Assembly (NCBI GenBank): GCA_965153355.1
Contig: OZ231128.1
Coordinates: 40,672,001-40,736,000, forward strand
Reading direction: 5' to 3'
DNA: 64,000 nucleotides
From: Flaccisagitta enflata
Lineage: Eukaryota; Chaetognatha; Sagittoidea; Aphragmophora
This document shows, in pieces, positions 37,932-49,265 of this stretch. The notes under the pieces are model-generated. The model ran no database searches, was not told the origin of the DNA, and saw only the letters and a list, made by a program, of their open reading frames with translations. The position numbers were made by a program, and so were the translations under genes. Position 1 is the first letter of the stretch; every line of letters starts with the position of its first letter.

Positions 37932-38288
37932 TCAAACAGAGGGCCTAGAGCCAGTTTTTTTCTCGTTGCATTTTAGTCAAACAGAGGGCCTAGAGCCAGT
38001 TTTTTTCTTTTTGCATTTTAATCAAACAGAAGGCCTAGAGCCAGTTTTTTTTCTCTTTGCATTTTAGTCAAACAGAGGGCCCAGAGCCAGGTTTGTTTTA
38101 TTGTTTTTTTTTTTTTTTTTTTTTAGTCAAAAAGAGGGCCTAGAGCCAGTTTTTTTCTCTTTGCGTTTTAGTCAAACAGAGGGCCTAGAGCCAGTTTTTT
38201 TTCTCTTTGCATTTTAGACAAACAGAGTGCCTAGAGCCAGTTTTTTTCTCTTTGCATTTTAGTCAAACAGAGGGCCCAGAGCCAGGTT
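37932..38288 (+). repeat. 44-bp tandem repeat, about eight copies
   Basis: CAAACAGAGGGCCTAGAGCC recurs every 44-46 bp (longer where a T run expanded near 38105). Units are nearly identical, so the expansion is recent. Confidence 0.9.
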
Positions 38289-38384
38289 TTGAATGGATTT
38301 CTTTAGGAAAAGTATGTTACTTGTGTCATTTGATATGAAGCAGAGGTTAAGCCACATTTTGGTTTGTTGCACCATCCCCCGTCG

Positions 38385-39360
38385 GACTGTTGGATCTCGC
38401 TGTGACGGGGGTGATGACCAAAATGTCCCTTTTTCCATGTCCCAGCATAATATGTCCCTGATATCCAATGTCCCCGACCAAAATGTCCCTTTTACAAATG
38501 TCCCTTTTAATGTCCCTTTTTTTTAAATTGAGCCAATTTTGCCAATAACGGTTGACACTCGTCACTCGTCACTCAGCTTATAGTACATTATTGAAGGGAA
38601 GTCTGAAACTCGTCACTCGTCACTCGTCACTCGTCACTCGTCACTCGTCACTCAATTTTTCCTTTTCAGGCTTCTTTAACCCATTCGTCACTCGTCACTG
38701 GTCACGCGTCACTCACTTTTTCCACATTTTTTTTCTTCTTTTTTCTTTTTTTTTTTTTTTTTTTTGTTATTCGTCACTCATTCTCCCCCCCCCCATTTTA
38801 TTTTGTCATTTGTCACTTGTCACTCGTCACTCAATATTTCCACATTCTCTTTTTTGGTCCTCGTCACTCGTCACATTTTTTTTACATTTTTCCCGTTTTT
38901 TTTTTCGTTTTTTCAGCTGTGAGAAAAAAATAATTTCTTTCTCAGTCAGAATTTTTTTTCTTTTGTTTTTTTACCGCTTTGTCTTCTCCACAAATATGCA
39001 AAATAATTTATGAAAAAAATCTAGAAGCCTGATCTTCCAATTGATTTGTTTTTGATACATAAAACAAAAATGCGGAAGAAACGAGTAGTGAGTGACAAAA
39101 AAGATAAGATTAGGAAGTGAGTGACGATTGACATAAAAGTTGGTAGTTAATTGTTAGGAGGAAAAAAAAACGAGTAACGAGTGACGAGCGAAAATGACAA
39201 AGCGAGGGGTCATTTAAGAGGGGACATTTTAGAAGGGACATTTTGGAAGGGACATTTCGACAGGGACTTTCTTAGTTTGAGACATCAAAAAAGGGACAAT
39301 TTAAAGGGGGACATTGTTTTGCGGGACATCAAAAAAGGGACATTTTTGACCTAAATCCTG
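38385..39360. mobile_element. 1-kb foldback made of TGTCCC and CGTCACT repeats
   Basis: Left side: ATGTCCCTTTT units and then CACTCGTCACTCGTCACTCG. Right side: GAGTAACGAGTGACGAG and then GGGACATTTT units, i.e. the inverse order and strand. The centre (38900-39060) is T-rich and unstructured. No ORF of note. Confidence 0.75.
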
Positions 39361-39369
39361 TGACGGCCC

Positions 39370-39483
39370 TCGCTGTCCATCACATTTGTCAATTTTGTTT
39401 CTATGCTCCTGCCAGAAAGACTGACTGGACTCTCACTTCATTGCCCTTGCTCACCCTCACGCGACTAAGTGAGCGACCTTGTT
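39370..39483 (+). mobile_element. Family A element, right part
   Basis: TGCTCCTGCC, CCCTCACGCGACTAAGTGAG and end GACCTTGTT. The next family A-like copy starts within a few bases. Confidence 0.5.
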
Positions 39484-39484
39484 T

Positions 39485-39876
39485 TCTTGTGTGCGTCTTC
39501 GCACATCTGAAGGAGGTCATGTCTTTCCGTTGTTGGTCGGTCTGTCAGTCAGTCAAGCAAACATTAAAACCGCGCAAAACTACCGAATTACGTCTTTCTC
39601 CATTCCCCTGATCTCCCAATCCATCCCACTTTCCGTTTGATTCATTCATTACTTCCGTCATTCATTCATTCATTCATTCATGAATTCATGAATTCATGAA
39701 TTCATGAACTCATTCATTCATGAATTCATAAACTCATTCATTCATGAATTCAAGAATTCATTCATGAATTCACTCATTCATTAATTCATGAATTCATTCA
39801 TTCATTCATACAAAACGAGGTTTTCCGCCCCTGCCCACCCGTCCGCGACTAATGCTGCCGTGTATACGGCCTTGTT
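39485..39876 (+). mobile_element. Family A element with ATTCATGAA core
   Basis: Diverged 5' end, GTTGGTCGGTCTGTCAGTCA, ATTCATTCATGAATTC repeats (39640-39810), CCCCTGCCCACCCGTCCGCG, then hairpin GCCGTGTATACGGC and CTTGTT. It directly precedes the SRCR leader acceptor. Confidence 0.7.
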
Positions 39877-39919
39877 AAATTTCCTTTGTTTCCCAATTCA
39901 GTCATACAGAAAGTTAATC
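39875..39919 (+). promoter_or_regulatory. 3' splice acceptor and short leader before the SRCR start codon
   Basis: A pyrimidine-rich run ending CCCAATTCAG stops 20 nt before the ATG. The right end of a family A element (CTTGTT, 39871-39876) lies immediately upstream, so the acceptor's pyrimidine tract directly abuts a mobile element. Confidence 0.45.
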
Positions 39920-39989
39920 ATGAAGCTCGTCCTCATTTTGGCTCTGCTTTTGGTTGGAATCAACAGCTCTTTGGGTGTCAAGAGAAAAG
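39920..39989 (+). CDS. SRCR gene exon 1: signal peptide
   Basis: ATG at 39920 opens a 23-codon hydrophobic leader, [19 protein letters not shown] followed by VKRK, a typical secretory signal with probable cleavage after SSLG. The exon ends AAAAG before GTAGAA, leaving one base (phase 1) that joins the GC opening exon 2. A good 3' splice acceptor (TTTCCCAATTCAG) ends at 39899, only 20 nt before the ATG, so the mRNA probably has an upstream leader joined by cis- or trans-splicing. Confidence 0.75.
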
Positions 39990-42900
39990 GTAGAAAAAGA
40001 TGCTTGTTGCGATACTCGAGATAGTAACAAGCCCAAAAGGCCAACAGTCGCGTGCTCCGTTTTGCAATTACACACGCTACTACATACGTACTCCTTCCTT
40101 CCTTTCCTTTCTTCCTTTCCTTCCTTCTTTCCCCCTTCATTTCTCCCTCCCTTCCTCCCTCCCTCCCTCCCCTCCTTCCTTACAACTTGAATTACCTTAA
40201 AATACCCTTGTGTACTCTGAAGTACCTAAGGTACACTATAGTACTTAAAGTACCCTAAGATATCCTTAAGTACCCGAAAATTCCCTAAAATACCCCTCAG
40301 TACCAAAAAATACCCGAAAATACCCTTAAGTACCCAGAAGTACTCTGAAGTAAATATTTCTCGTTACATGGTAAATGTGGAGTGAAACATTCTGTCAGAT
40401 GTTTACATTCAAAATGGTGGAATGAAATAAAATGAAAAAACATTCATCTGTTTATGGCATAAATTATGCTCATGATATCTCAGATCTAGACAAGATTAAC
40501 AATCGCGTTTTTAAAGGGCTACTTGGTCGCTTGCTCCGTTCATTTGCTTGCAACGCTCAATCTGCTCACTTGCTCAATAGCTCACTTGCGCCATTCGCGG
40601 GCTCTCTCACTCACTTTGCTCAGTGCTCACTCCCTTGTGGGACGGTTGAAATCAATAAATATTCCAGGCCTATATATAATTGAGCGGGGGGGGGAATCAA
40701 AGGGTTTGGAGATGGGGAAGGGAAAGGAAGGGGGAAAAAAGAGAAAAAAAGAAAATTTGGGGAAAATATAACTTTTGGCAGTACCAAATCATAAAACTTG
40801 ATTAGAAAAACACAATTTAACACTAATTAAACTTTAGATACAGTGCGATGCATAAAAAAAGATACAAGCCAAAGTTCATGTTTAAGGGACTCAATATCAA
40901 TTTTTTGGAGTTCTTCTTAAGAGCATTTTAAAGAGTTTCAAAAATCGGAGACATTGCCACCAAGCCCAAAGAGTTTGATCAATTTGTTCAGATTCTATGA
41001 TCAAACAAAGACAAGTTATCAAAATCAGCAATGAAAATTGTGACCTTTTTTTGCTGCCATCAAAAAAGGAATGTTTTTACTTAAATTAACATAACTCTTA
41101 AACAAATTGAGCTACAGATGCCAGATACGACTCAAATGGAAGCTATTTTAAAGGGCTTTCCAAATGTCATGGATTTTTATCAGTTCAAAGTCAATTCAAA
41201 GAATCTATATATGAGTAAAGTCAATTTTAAGAGTCATTTGAAGATCTTGCATCAATTGACAACACCTAGTTTTCAATTTATGATAAGATCTAGTCAAATT
41301 GATCAAAATGTCTGTAATTGGTTCATTTCTTCCAATTCTTTGGATTCCTTATGGAAAAAAGTTTTTTATGTGATTTTTGAGCATAGAAATCTTGAATATA
41401 AAGTTTGTATCTTTTTTTATGCATCGCACTGTACAATGTTTTATTGCTTTATTGGGAAGATAATCATAGATTTTGTAACGCAACGCGATGCATCGCGGGG
41501 ACGAAAATCAAAGGCAGGGGGGGGGAAAAATCAAAATCCACTCAATTATATACACCCCTGAAATATTCATGTTTTCACGCTGTAAACACATATTTTCATA
41601 ATGATCCAAATTAGGGTCATCACTAGAAACACGCCCTTTGAAATGCTGTTTTAAATATCTTATTCAGGCAATGAAGAAGTCGTGGAGAAGAAAAGAAGCC
41701 AATCCTGGCCAGTAGAGCCCACGACTGCATGGCCTTGGGAGACACCAACGACTGCAGACTATGACGACTTCACTTCAATAGTGAGTTAAACACAATACGT
41801 ATGAGGATGGGCTCAATTTGGGTACCTGAATAAAATATTATTTCAAAGCACTTTTCATGTTCCATTTGAAAAATTAGAGCCCAATCTCATTGACAATAGA
41901 TTTGGACTTGGACTTGATCTTGGCACTCCGCAATTTGGGTCCGCAAGGAGATTAGCATCTTACTACGTGAATCAATAAAAAAGCCGCATAAATAGTCATA
42001 TTGAATTTTACGATAATCAATTAAAATTTTAGACCATTCAAAAACGCAAAAAAAACTTTGATTTGGCTCCAATCTGGCATTTCTAGTTTTTTTTGTTTAG
42101 AAATGGCGTAAGAAAAAGAAAGAATATTGCCATTTTCAATTTTGCAATCCTATTGATAAAAGAATGATTTTCAAAAAAAAAAAAAGGTTTACTTTGACAA
42201 ACTGTAACTTCTAAACGGTTTGAGACATATACCTGGGACTAGTCTAGAATGAAAGAAATTCAAAAATCTTTAAAATCACTTCCATCAAAAAATATTAATA
42301 TATATATATTTTTTTTTGTCTCTTTTATCAACCAACAAAAGGGTGCGGCTTTTTTCTTGATTCGCTTAATATCATGCAAATGAAACATGAAAATTGCTTG
42401 AGAAACAATGCTTTTAATGCTAGAATTAAGTCCATCCTAGTATGTATGGTAACAATAATTTACTGAGGAAAAACATCAGAATTAGGTTTCACATACAGTA
42501 GATATCGTCTAGACTTGGAAATTCGGGGGAAATTCACAATAGGAAAATGAATAAACGTAAGAGACTGATATTTAGAATATGAACTGACTAAAGGATGCTT
42601 TATTGATGATGGGTGTTGGTTGCCATGGAAACACATTTTCATGTATTTCTGCTTGAATATCAATATTTTGAGAAATTTTTTTAAGGAACATTGCTAAAAT
42701 TCAAATTTTCTACAACTTTCCCACAGTATCTTCTGTAAAAATATCATTCATTTGGCGGTTGCTAAAAAACGTTTTCACACTTTTTCAATTGATCATCACT
42801 GACCAGCGGAGGGACGGTCTGATTGACTAACAAATGGACGGACAAAGCCTCTTATAGAATTGCGTGTCTGCAACATGAATTTCTGGCGTCATAGCACCAC

Positions 42901-45900
42901 TTCGAAACTTTTTTTTCAAAGTGTCATGAATTTCAAAATAGCAGTACATCGAAATCAAAATGATGCGAATATGCAAATCCAAACACTTGTTTCATCTTAG
43001 TATCGAAGTGGTGCATATCGAAGTGACACAACCTGACTTTTATATATTCGAGGTAACACGCATTCACTTTATTCACAACTTAGAATTTATATTTTACATT
43101 TTTTTTAATTTTTTTTTTCAAAAAGATTTTTACAATCTGAATCTTTAAAAAACAAGGCCGGATACACGGCAAGACAGTCGCGGACGGTTGGGCAGGGGCA
43201 GTGATGCAAAAAACCGCTTGCAATTCAGGATGATGACGGACCTACCGACCGACCGACATGGCAGGGTGTAGAGTCGCCTGTCCGCGACTAAAAAGTTGTT
43301 TGTGGATAAAATACCTCTAAAAGCGTGTCTATTACATTAGTCTTCTTTGACGTTTGTCAGACTGCCCAAAAATATCCTTTAAATCTATAACACAACCCTG
43401 AGTTCTGCAGCATTAGTCAAATCACAACACCCCCCTCCATAGAATGTCAGTCACAGGACACAGGATTTTTCAAATTTCTTTCACACAACCACAAAATCTC
43501 CTATACCTTTCAAAAATTTAGGCCCATGTCTCTTTTAAAAAAGTATGACTTAAAAAACTAGTCATCCAAGGATCGCACATGTGTAAAGAACAGCGCCGCT
43601 GCCAAAGCCTAAAAAGGGGTATTACCCTGCACCTTTCAATGATTTTGAAAAAAAGTTAATCTTTTGAATTTTTTTTCTAAAGCTTAAGCGGAAAGGCAAC
43701 AAGTGACGCAGGGTCACAATATTGTTGCGGATGGGTGGGCAGGGGCATCCAACCCCCATCCACACCCCAAGTCCCCCACTCAAATACACAAAAGGCATCT
43801 AAAATGCTTGTTTTCACATTTTTCGACTCGTGTTCACGGACCAACGGACCAACGGACCAACGGACTAACGGACCAACGGACCGACAAAGCCTCTTATAGA
43901 GTTGTGTGTCCGCAACTAAAAACAATTTCTTATGAAGGGAACCAAGAGACAACAACTCCCTTCCTCGATTTTTCATCAGGTTTCGATGTTCAAGCATGTA
44001 GTTTCCTTATAATTAAGCGTAAGAGACTGTTATGATGGTAAAATTGAATAGAAAAAAGGCGGCGGCATATGAATTCCAGTATGCATGGTCAGCGGTACCC
44101 GATGCCCTACTTGAAGTGATCAAGTGAAGTAATGGAGTGAGAGCAGGGCAGCGGCCCCAAAGGGACGATGTCCTGTAGGACACAGGGGGGAATTTTGAGA
44201 CGTCCTGAGGCAGATTTGAAGTCGGGATGGCAGAACTTAGTCCGAAAGAGCAGATTTGAGGTTTGGGGGGCAGGCTTGAGGTCTAGAGGACAAAATTGAG
44301 GTCTGAGGAGTTGATTTGAGGCCTGGAGGGCGGATTTGAGGTCTGGAGGGCTGATTTTAGGTCTTAGGGCAGATATGAGGTCTGGAGAGCTGATTTGAGC
44401 TCTCAAGGACTAAATTGAGGTCTGAAAGGGCTAATTTAAGGGCTCAGAATGCCAAAATCAGGCCTGAGACTGCAGCCTTGAGGCTCCGATGGCCAAGGGG
44501 GGATGGAAGGACGGAAGGAGGGAAGGACGTCTCGAAATTCCCCCCTGTGTCCTACAGGACATCGGCCCTTTGGGGCCGCTGCCCAAAAAGGATATGCCAA
44601 ATAGCCTAAAACCAAATAGCCTAAAGATAAGAACACTAAGCCTCATTCATTAGCAATATTGGCCGCATAAAAGTGCGTCTTTTTTTATACATGTATGTTC
44701 CAACCAAATTTTTGTTCACTGACAAAAGATCATTGATCACAGATTTGGCTTTTTTCTCTAAACAAGCCCAAGAGGGCAACAGTTGCGTGTGTCTGGAAAT
44801 GACAATCAAAAGAGTAAGAACATGGGTGCCTATAAAAAAAATGATAAAAAATGTAAAGAAATGTTAGAAATGTTAAAGATGTCCTTCCTCCCCAACAAGG
44901 TCATGCAATTTGTATTGATAAAATAGCAATACAACACTGATACAATATCCATACAATGTCGATACGATATCCATACAAAATCATACCCAAAACACCCTAA
45001 AACTCCCAAAAAATACCAAAAATGCCCAAAAATACCAAAAAAACCTAGTACCTAGTGTAATTCAAATACCCTAGAAAGACCTGAAGTACCCTAAAGTACC
45101 CTAAATTACCTTAGATTACCTTAAGAAGTCAAAATTTTAGAAAAGTTACCGAGGGACAGATGGACCAACAGATGGACCGACCTTCACAGCAAGGTGTAGA
45201 GTCGCGTGCACGCGACTAAAGAGACAGTCATGATTTATTTCAATTTATTTCTCTAAATCAGTAATAAGCTACAGTAGATCTCGTCTAGACTTGAGATAAC
45301 AGGGGCAAGCATTGTGGAATGACGAATGAAGGCAGGGGAGTGATATTTGGATTATAGACTAATCAAAGGATGCTTAATTCCCCATGATAGCTGCTTGCCA
45401 TGGAAACACATTTCCATGGCATACCATGCCATCAAAATTTTGACAGACTTTTTAGGGAACATTGCTTAAAATCAAATTTGCTTCATCTTTCCCACAGTAT
45501 GTTTTGTAAGAATGTTGTTTGTTTGGCCGTTGCTAGGGAGTGTATCTATGTGTGATAACCCCTTGCAACCGCTAAATGAGCAACATTCTCACAGAACATA
45601 CTGTGGGAAAGTTGTAGAAAATTTATTTTTAAAGCACATTCCCTCAAAGAATTTGTTAAAATATAAATATTTTAGCGAAAATACATATAAATGTGTTTCC
45701 ATGGCAACCAGCTATCATGGGTAATAAAGCATCCTTGTATGAGTCTAACAGGTCTCACATAATTAGGCGGAAAAGTAAAATGATCAATATAGATAATAAA
45801 AATGCCCTCAGCATGATGGAATTTGACATGGAGATAGCTAAGACCTAGTATTTTTACGTAGCAAAGCAATGTTGGCGACTTTCCTGCATGCAGGGCGAGA

Positions 45901-48900
45901 TGGAGGGTGTTTTACCGAAAGTGAGGTGTCAGATTATTGCTGATTTTTACGGGGAAAATGTAGCAAAGTGGGAGACCTTTTCCATTGGTCATTTTATGAA
46001 GATGGAATGCAAAAAAAACCGCCATTTATCTTTTAATGCAGTTGGTGGATGCAGGAGAGTCAGTCACGCAGAAAGAAAGCCATCTTAGTTGACAATAGCT
46101 GAGGAATTGAAGGGGAAGTCGAGCATCAATGATAAGAAGAGCTTATCAATCCCGAATTTGGTGCCCCTTCACTCATCAGCATATTTACATTCATTAGGGG
46201 ATAGCCGTTTACTTTTTTGGGCATTTTTTTCATCATATTGATAAAGTGAGCATGAAACAGTGATTTACTTTGCTTGGATTGATTATATCTCCCTTTTTAA
46301 CACTCTTTTCAACCAGCTTTTATCTGTTTCCGCCTAATTTTGTGGGACCTGTTATCTTTCAAATATTACTTCCTAGCTTTATTTGTTTTTCTACAATGCT
46401 TGCCCCCGTTATCTCAAGTCTAGACAAGATCTACTGTACCTGTATTCTACTTGTGCTTTTTGGGTGGCGGCCCCGAAGGGGCTGATGACCTATGCTTTCA
46501 CATGTGGAGTAATTTCTCCCTCTTCTTCTTCTTCCTCTCCTCCTGCTTTCTTTCCTCCTTATTCTTATTCTATGTACCCCCCTCCCCGCCTTGAAGACAA
46601 AATCCCAGCTTAGAGGCCTAAAACCCAGCTCCAAGGCCCATACCTAGCCACAAGGCCTATTGAAATAACAAAGATGATTGACAAATAATAAAAAAACGCG
46701 AAATAAATTTTCTGAATCTTTTGCATCACAGTATTCTCAGGAAATACGTCTGGTGAATGGAAGAGGATCTCCTGAAGAGGATAATTATTCCGGACGCGTT
46801 GAAGTACGCAGGAACGGTGGTCCCTGGGGAACAGTCTGCGATGATGAGTTCGACAATGAAGAAGCTTTAGTGATTTGCAGAGGGTTTGGCTTTGATGATG
46901 GAACATGGGCATATTTTGGACAAGGAGTGGGCCCCATACATTTGGATGATTTGAATTGTACTGGCCATGAAAGGAGCATCTTTGAGTGTCCACATGTTGG
47001 ATGGGGCAATCATAATTGTGGACATCATGAAGATGCTGGCGTCATTTGTACAGTAAGTCCTTTTTGGGCAGCAGCGCCAAAAAGGTTCAAAGCCTGTAAA
47101 ACTCAGGAGAGTTTTCCATTCATTTGTTTTTCTGTCAGACTGTCACATAACTCTTCTTTGATGCTTGCCCGGTAATCTCCTATATTCATAACACAACCCT
47201 GAATTCTCCAGTGTCAGTCAAATCCCCCCTCTCATCGAATATCAGTCACAAGACAGAGATTATTTTCAAATTTCTTTCACACAATCATAAAATCTCCTAT
47301 GTCTCTCCAAATGTTAGGCTCATTTCTTTTTTTAAGAAGTCTCTCATAAAACAAGGCCGGATACACGGCAATCCAGTTGCGGATAGTTGGGCAGGAGCAG
47401 TAATGCAAAAACCCCTTGGAATTCAAAAATGTGACGGATGGACCGACCAACCCACCGACCAACCAACCAACCGACACGGCAAGGTGTAGAGTCGCGTGTC
47501 TGCGACTCAAAAGAGTGTATGCCAAATCTGCATCTTTTGCATCACAGAAAGAGTATTCTTATGAAATACGTCTGGTGAATGGAAGAGGATCCGCCAAAGA
47601 TGATTATTTCTCTGGACGCGTTGAAGTACGCAGGGACGGTGGTCCTTGGGGAACAGTCTGCGATGATGAGTTCGACCAGGAAGAAGCTTTTGTGATCTGT
47701 GGAGGATTTGGCTTTGATTTTGGATTAGCAAAGCGTCAGGCCTATTTTGGAGAAGGAGTTGGCCACATATTCATGGATGATTTGCGATGTACTCGTGGAC
47801 AGAACGGAAGCGTCTTTGAATGTCCTTATAATGGATGGGGCAGAAATAATTGCGGTCATAATCAGGATGCTGGCGTCATTTGTGAGGTTAGTGCGTTTTT
47901 GGGCAGCTGCCTCAAAGGGGTCAAAGTCTTGTAAAACACAGGGGAACTTACATTTGTTTGTTCATTAATGTCAAAATGAAGTAGAATTCATGATTACCAT
48001 TTTCTTAAGATTTTCAAATGGAATATGTTACCCCTCATAAGAATGAAACTTAAACAAATACTTCTCGAATAAAAAGGAAAAGATTTCACAAAATAATTCT
48101 TTTTTCTATTCAATTCAGTTCAGCTCAACACGTCTGGTGAATGGAAGAGGATATCCCTGGAGTGATTATTGGAGTGGACGCATCGAAGTACGCAGGCATG
48201 GTGGTCCATGGGGAACAATCTGCGATGATGAGTTTGACAATGAAGAAGCTTTAGTGATTTGCAGAAGGTTTGGCTTTGATATTGGACAGCCAAAAACACG
48301 GGCATATTTTGGACGAGGAGTGGGCCCCATACATATGGATGATTTGAATTGTACTGGCCATGAAAGGAGCATTTTTGAATGTCCATATGATGGATGGGGC
48401 AGAAGTGATTGTCGACATGATGAAGATGCTGGCGTCATTTGTACAGTAAGTCCTTTTTAGGGCAGCAGTGCCTAGGAGGTTGAAGTCCTGTGAAAAACAT
48501 GAGAGCTTTCTTTTGTATGACCGTTAATGTTAAAATAAAGGAAAATTCATGATTATCAATTATTTTTAAATTCTCAGATGAAATAGGATGAAGGGTGTCA
48601 CACCCACCCACTCATAAGAGTGAAACTTTAAGCAAATACTTTTCTCGATAATGAAAAGGAAAAGGTCACATTTTTTTTCTGTTCAGCCACACCTCGAAAG
48701 ACATCGGAAGAAGCCTTATGAAAACACCATGACTTGAGACTTTGCATGTTGGTCCCCGATGCTATGGGGCAGGCCGGAAAAATGCGCGCAAAAAAATTCC
48801 TATTGTAGGAAGCCGGTAAGTGCTTATTGTATTCAGGAAGAAAAAAACACTGCTGTTTTATCTTCGCTTTAAGTTACGTGCTTAACTTGGCTTGATTTTT

Positions 48901-49080
48901 CATGGAGACACTGTATGTTGTCCTTGACTTGTCCTAGACTCTTCTTAGGCTTGTCCTAAACTTGTCCTTGACTTGTCCTTGACTTGACCAAGACTAGTCA
49001 TAGACTTGTCATCAAGTTGTAAAGTAATAGTGGTTAAACAGATGGTCGTAGTGACTCGTAGCGTGCTGCTGTTGTTTTCC

Positions 49081-49157
<77 letters not shown>

Positions 49158-49200
49158 GGTTGTAGTGACTCGTAGCGTGCGGCTGTTGTTTTTGTCATTT

Positions 49201-49265
<65 letters not shown>

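Noticed and set aside
46510-46640. Family B half as a possible first SRCR exon
   Set aside because: It matches mobile family B, has no open frame into the domain, and the exon acceptor at 46731 fits better.
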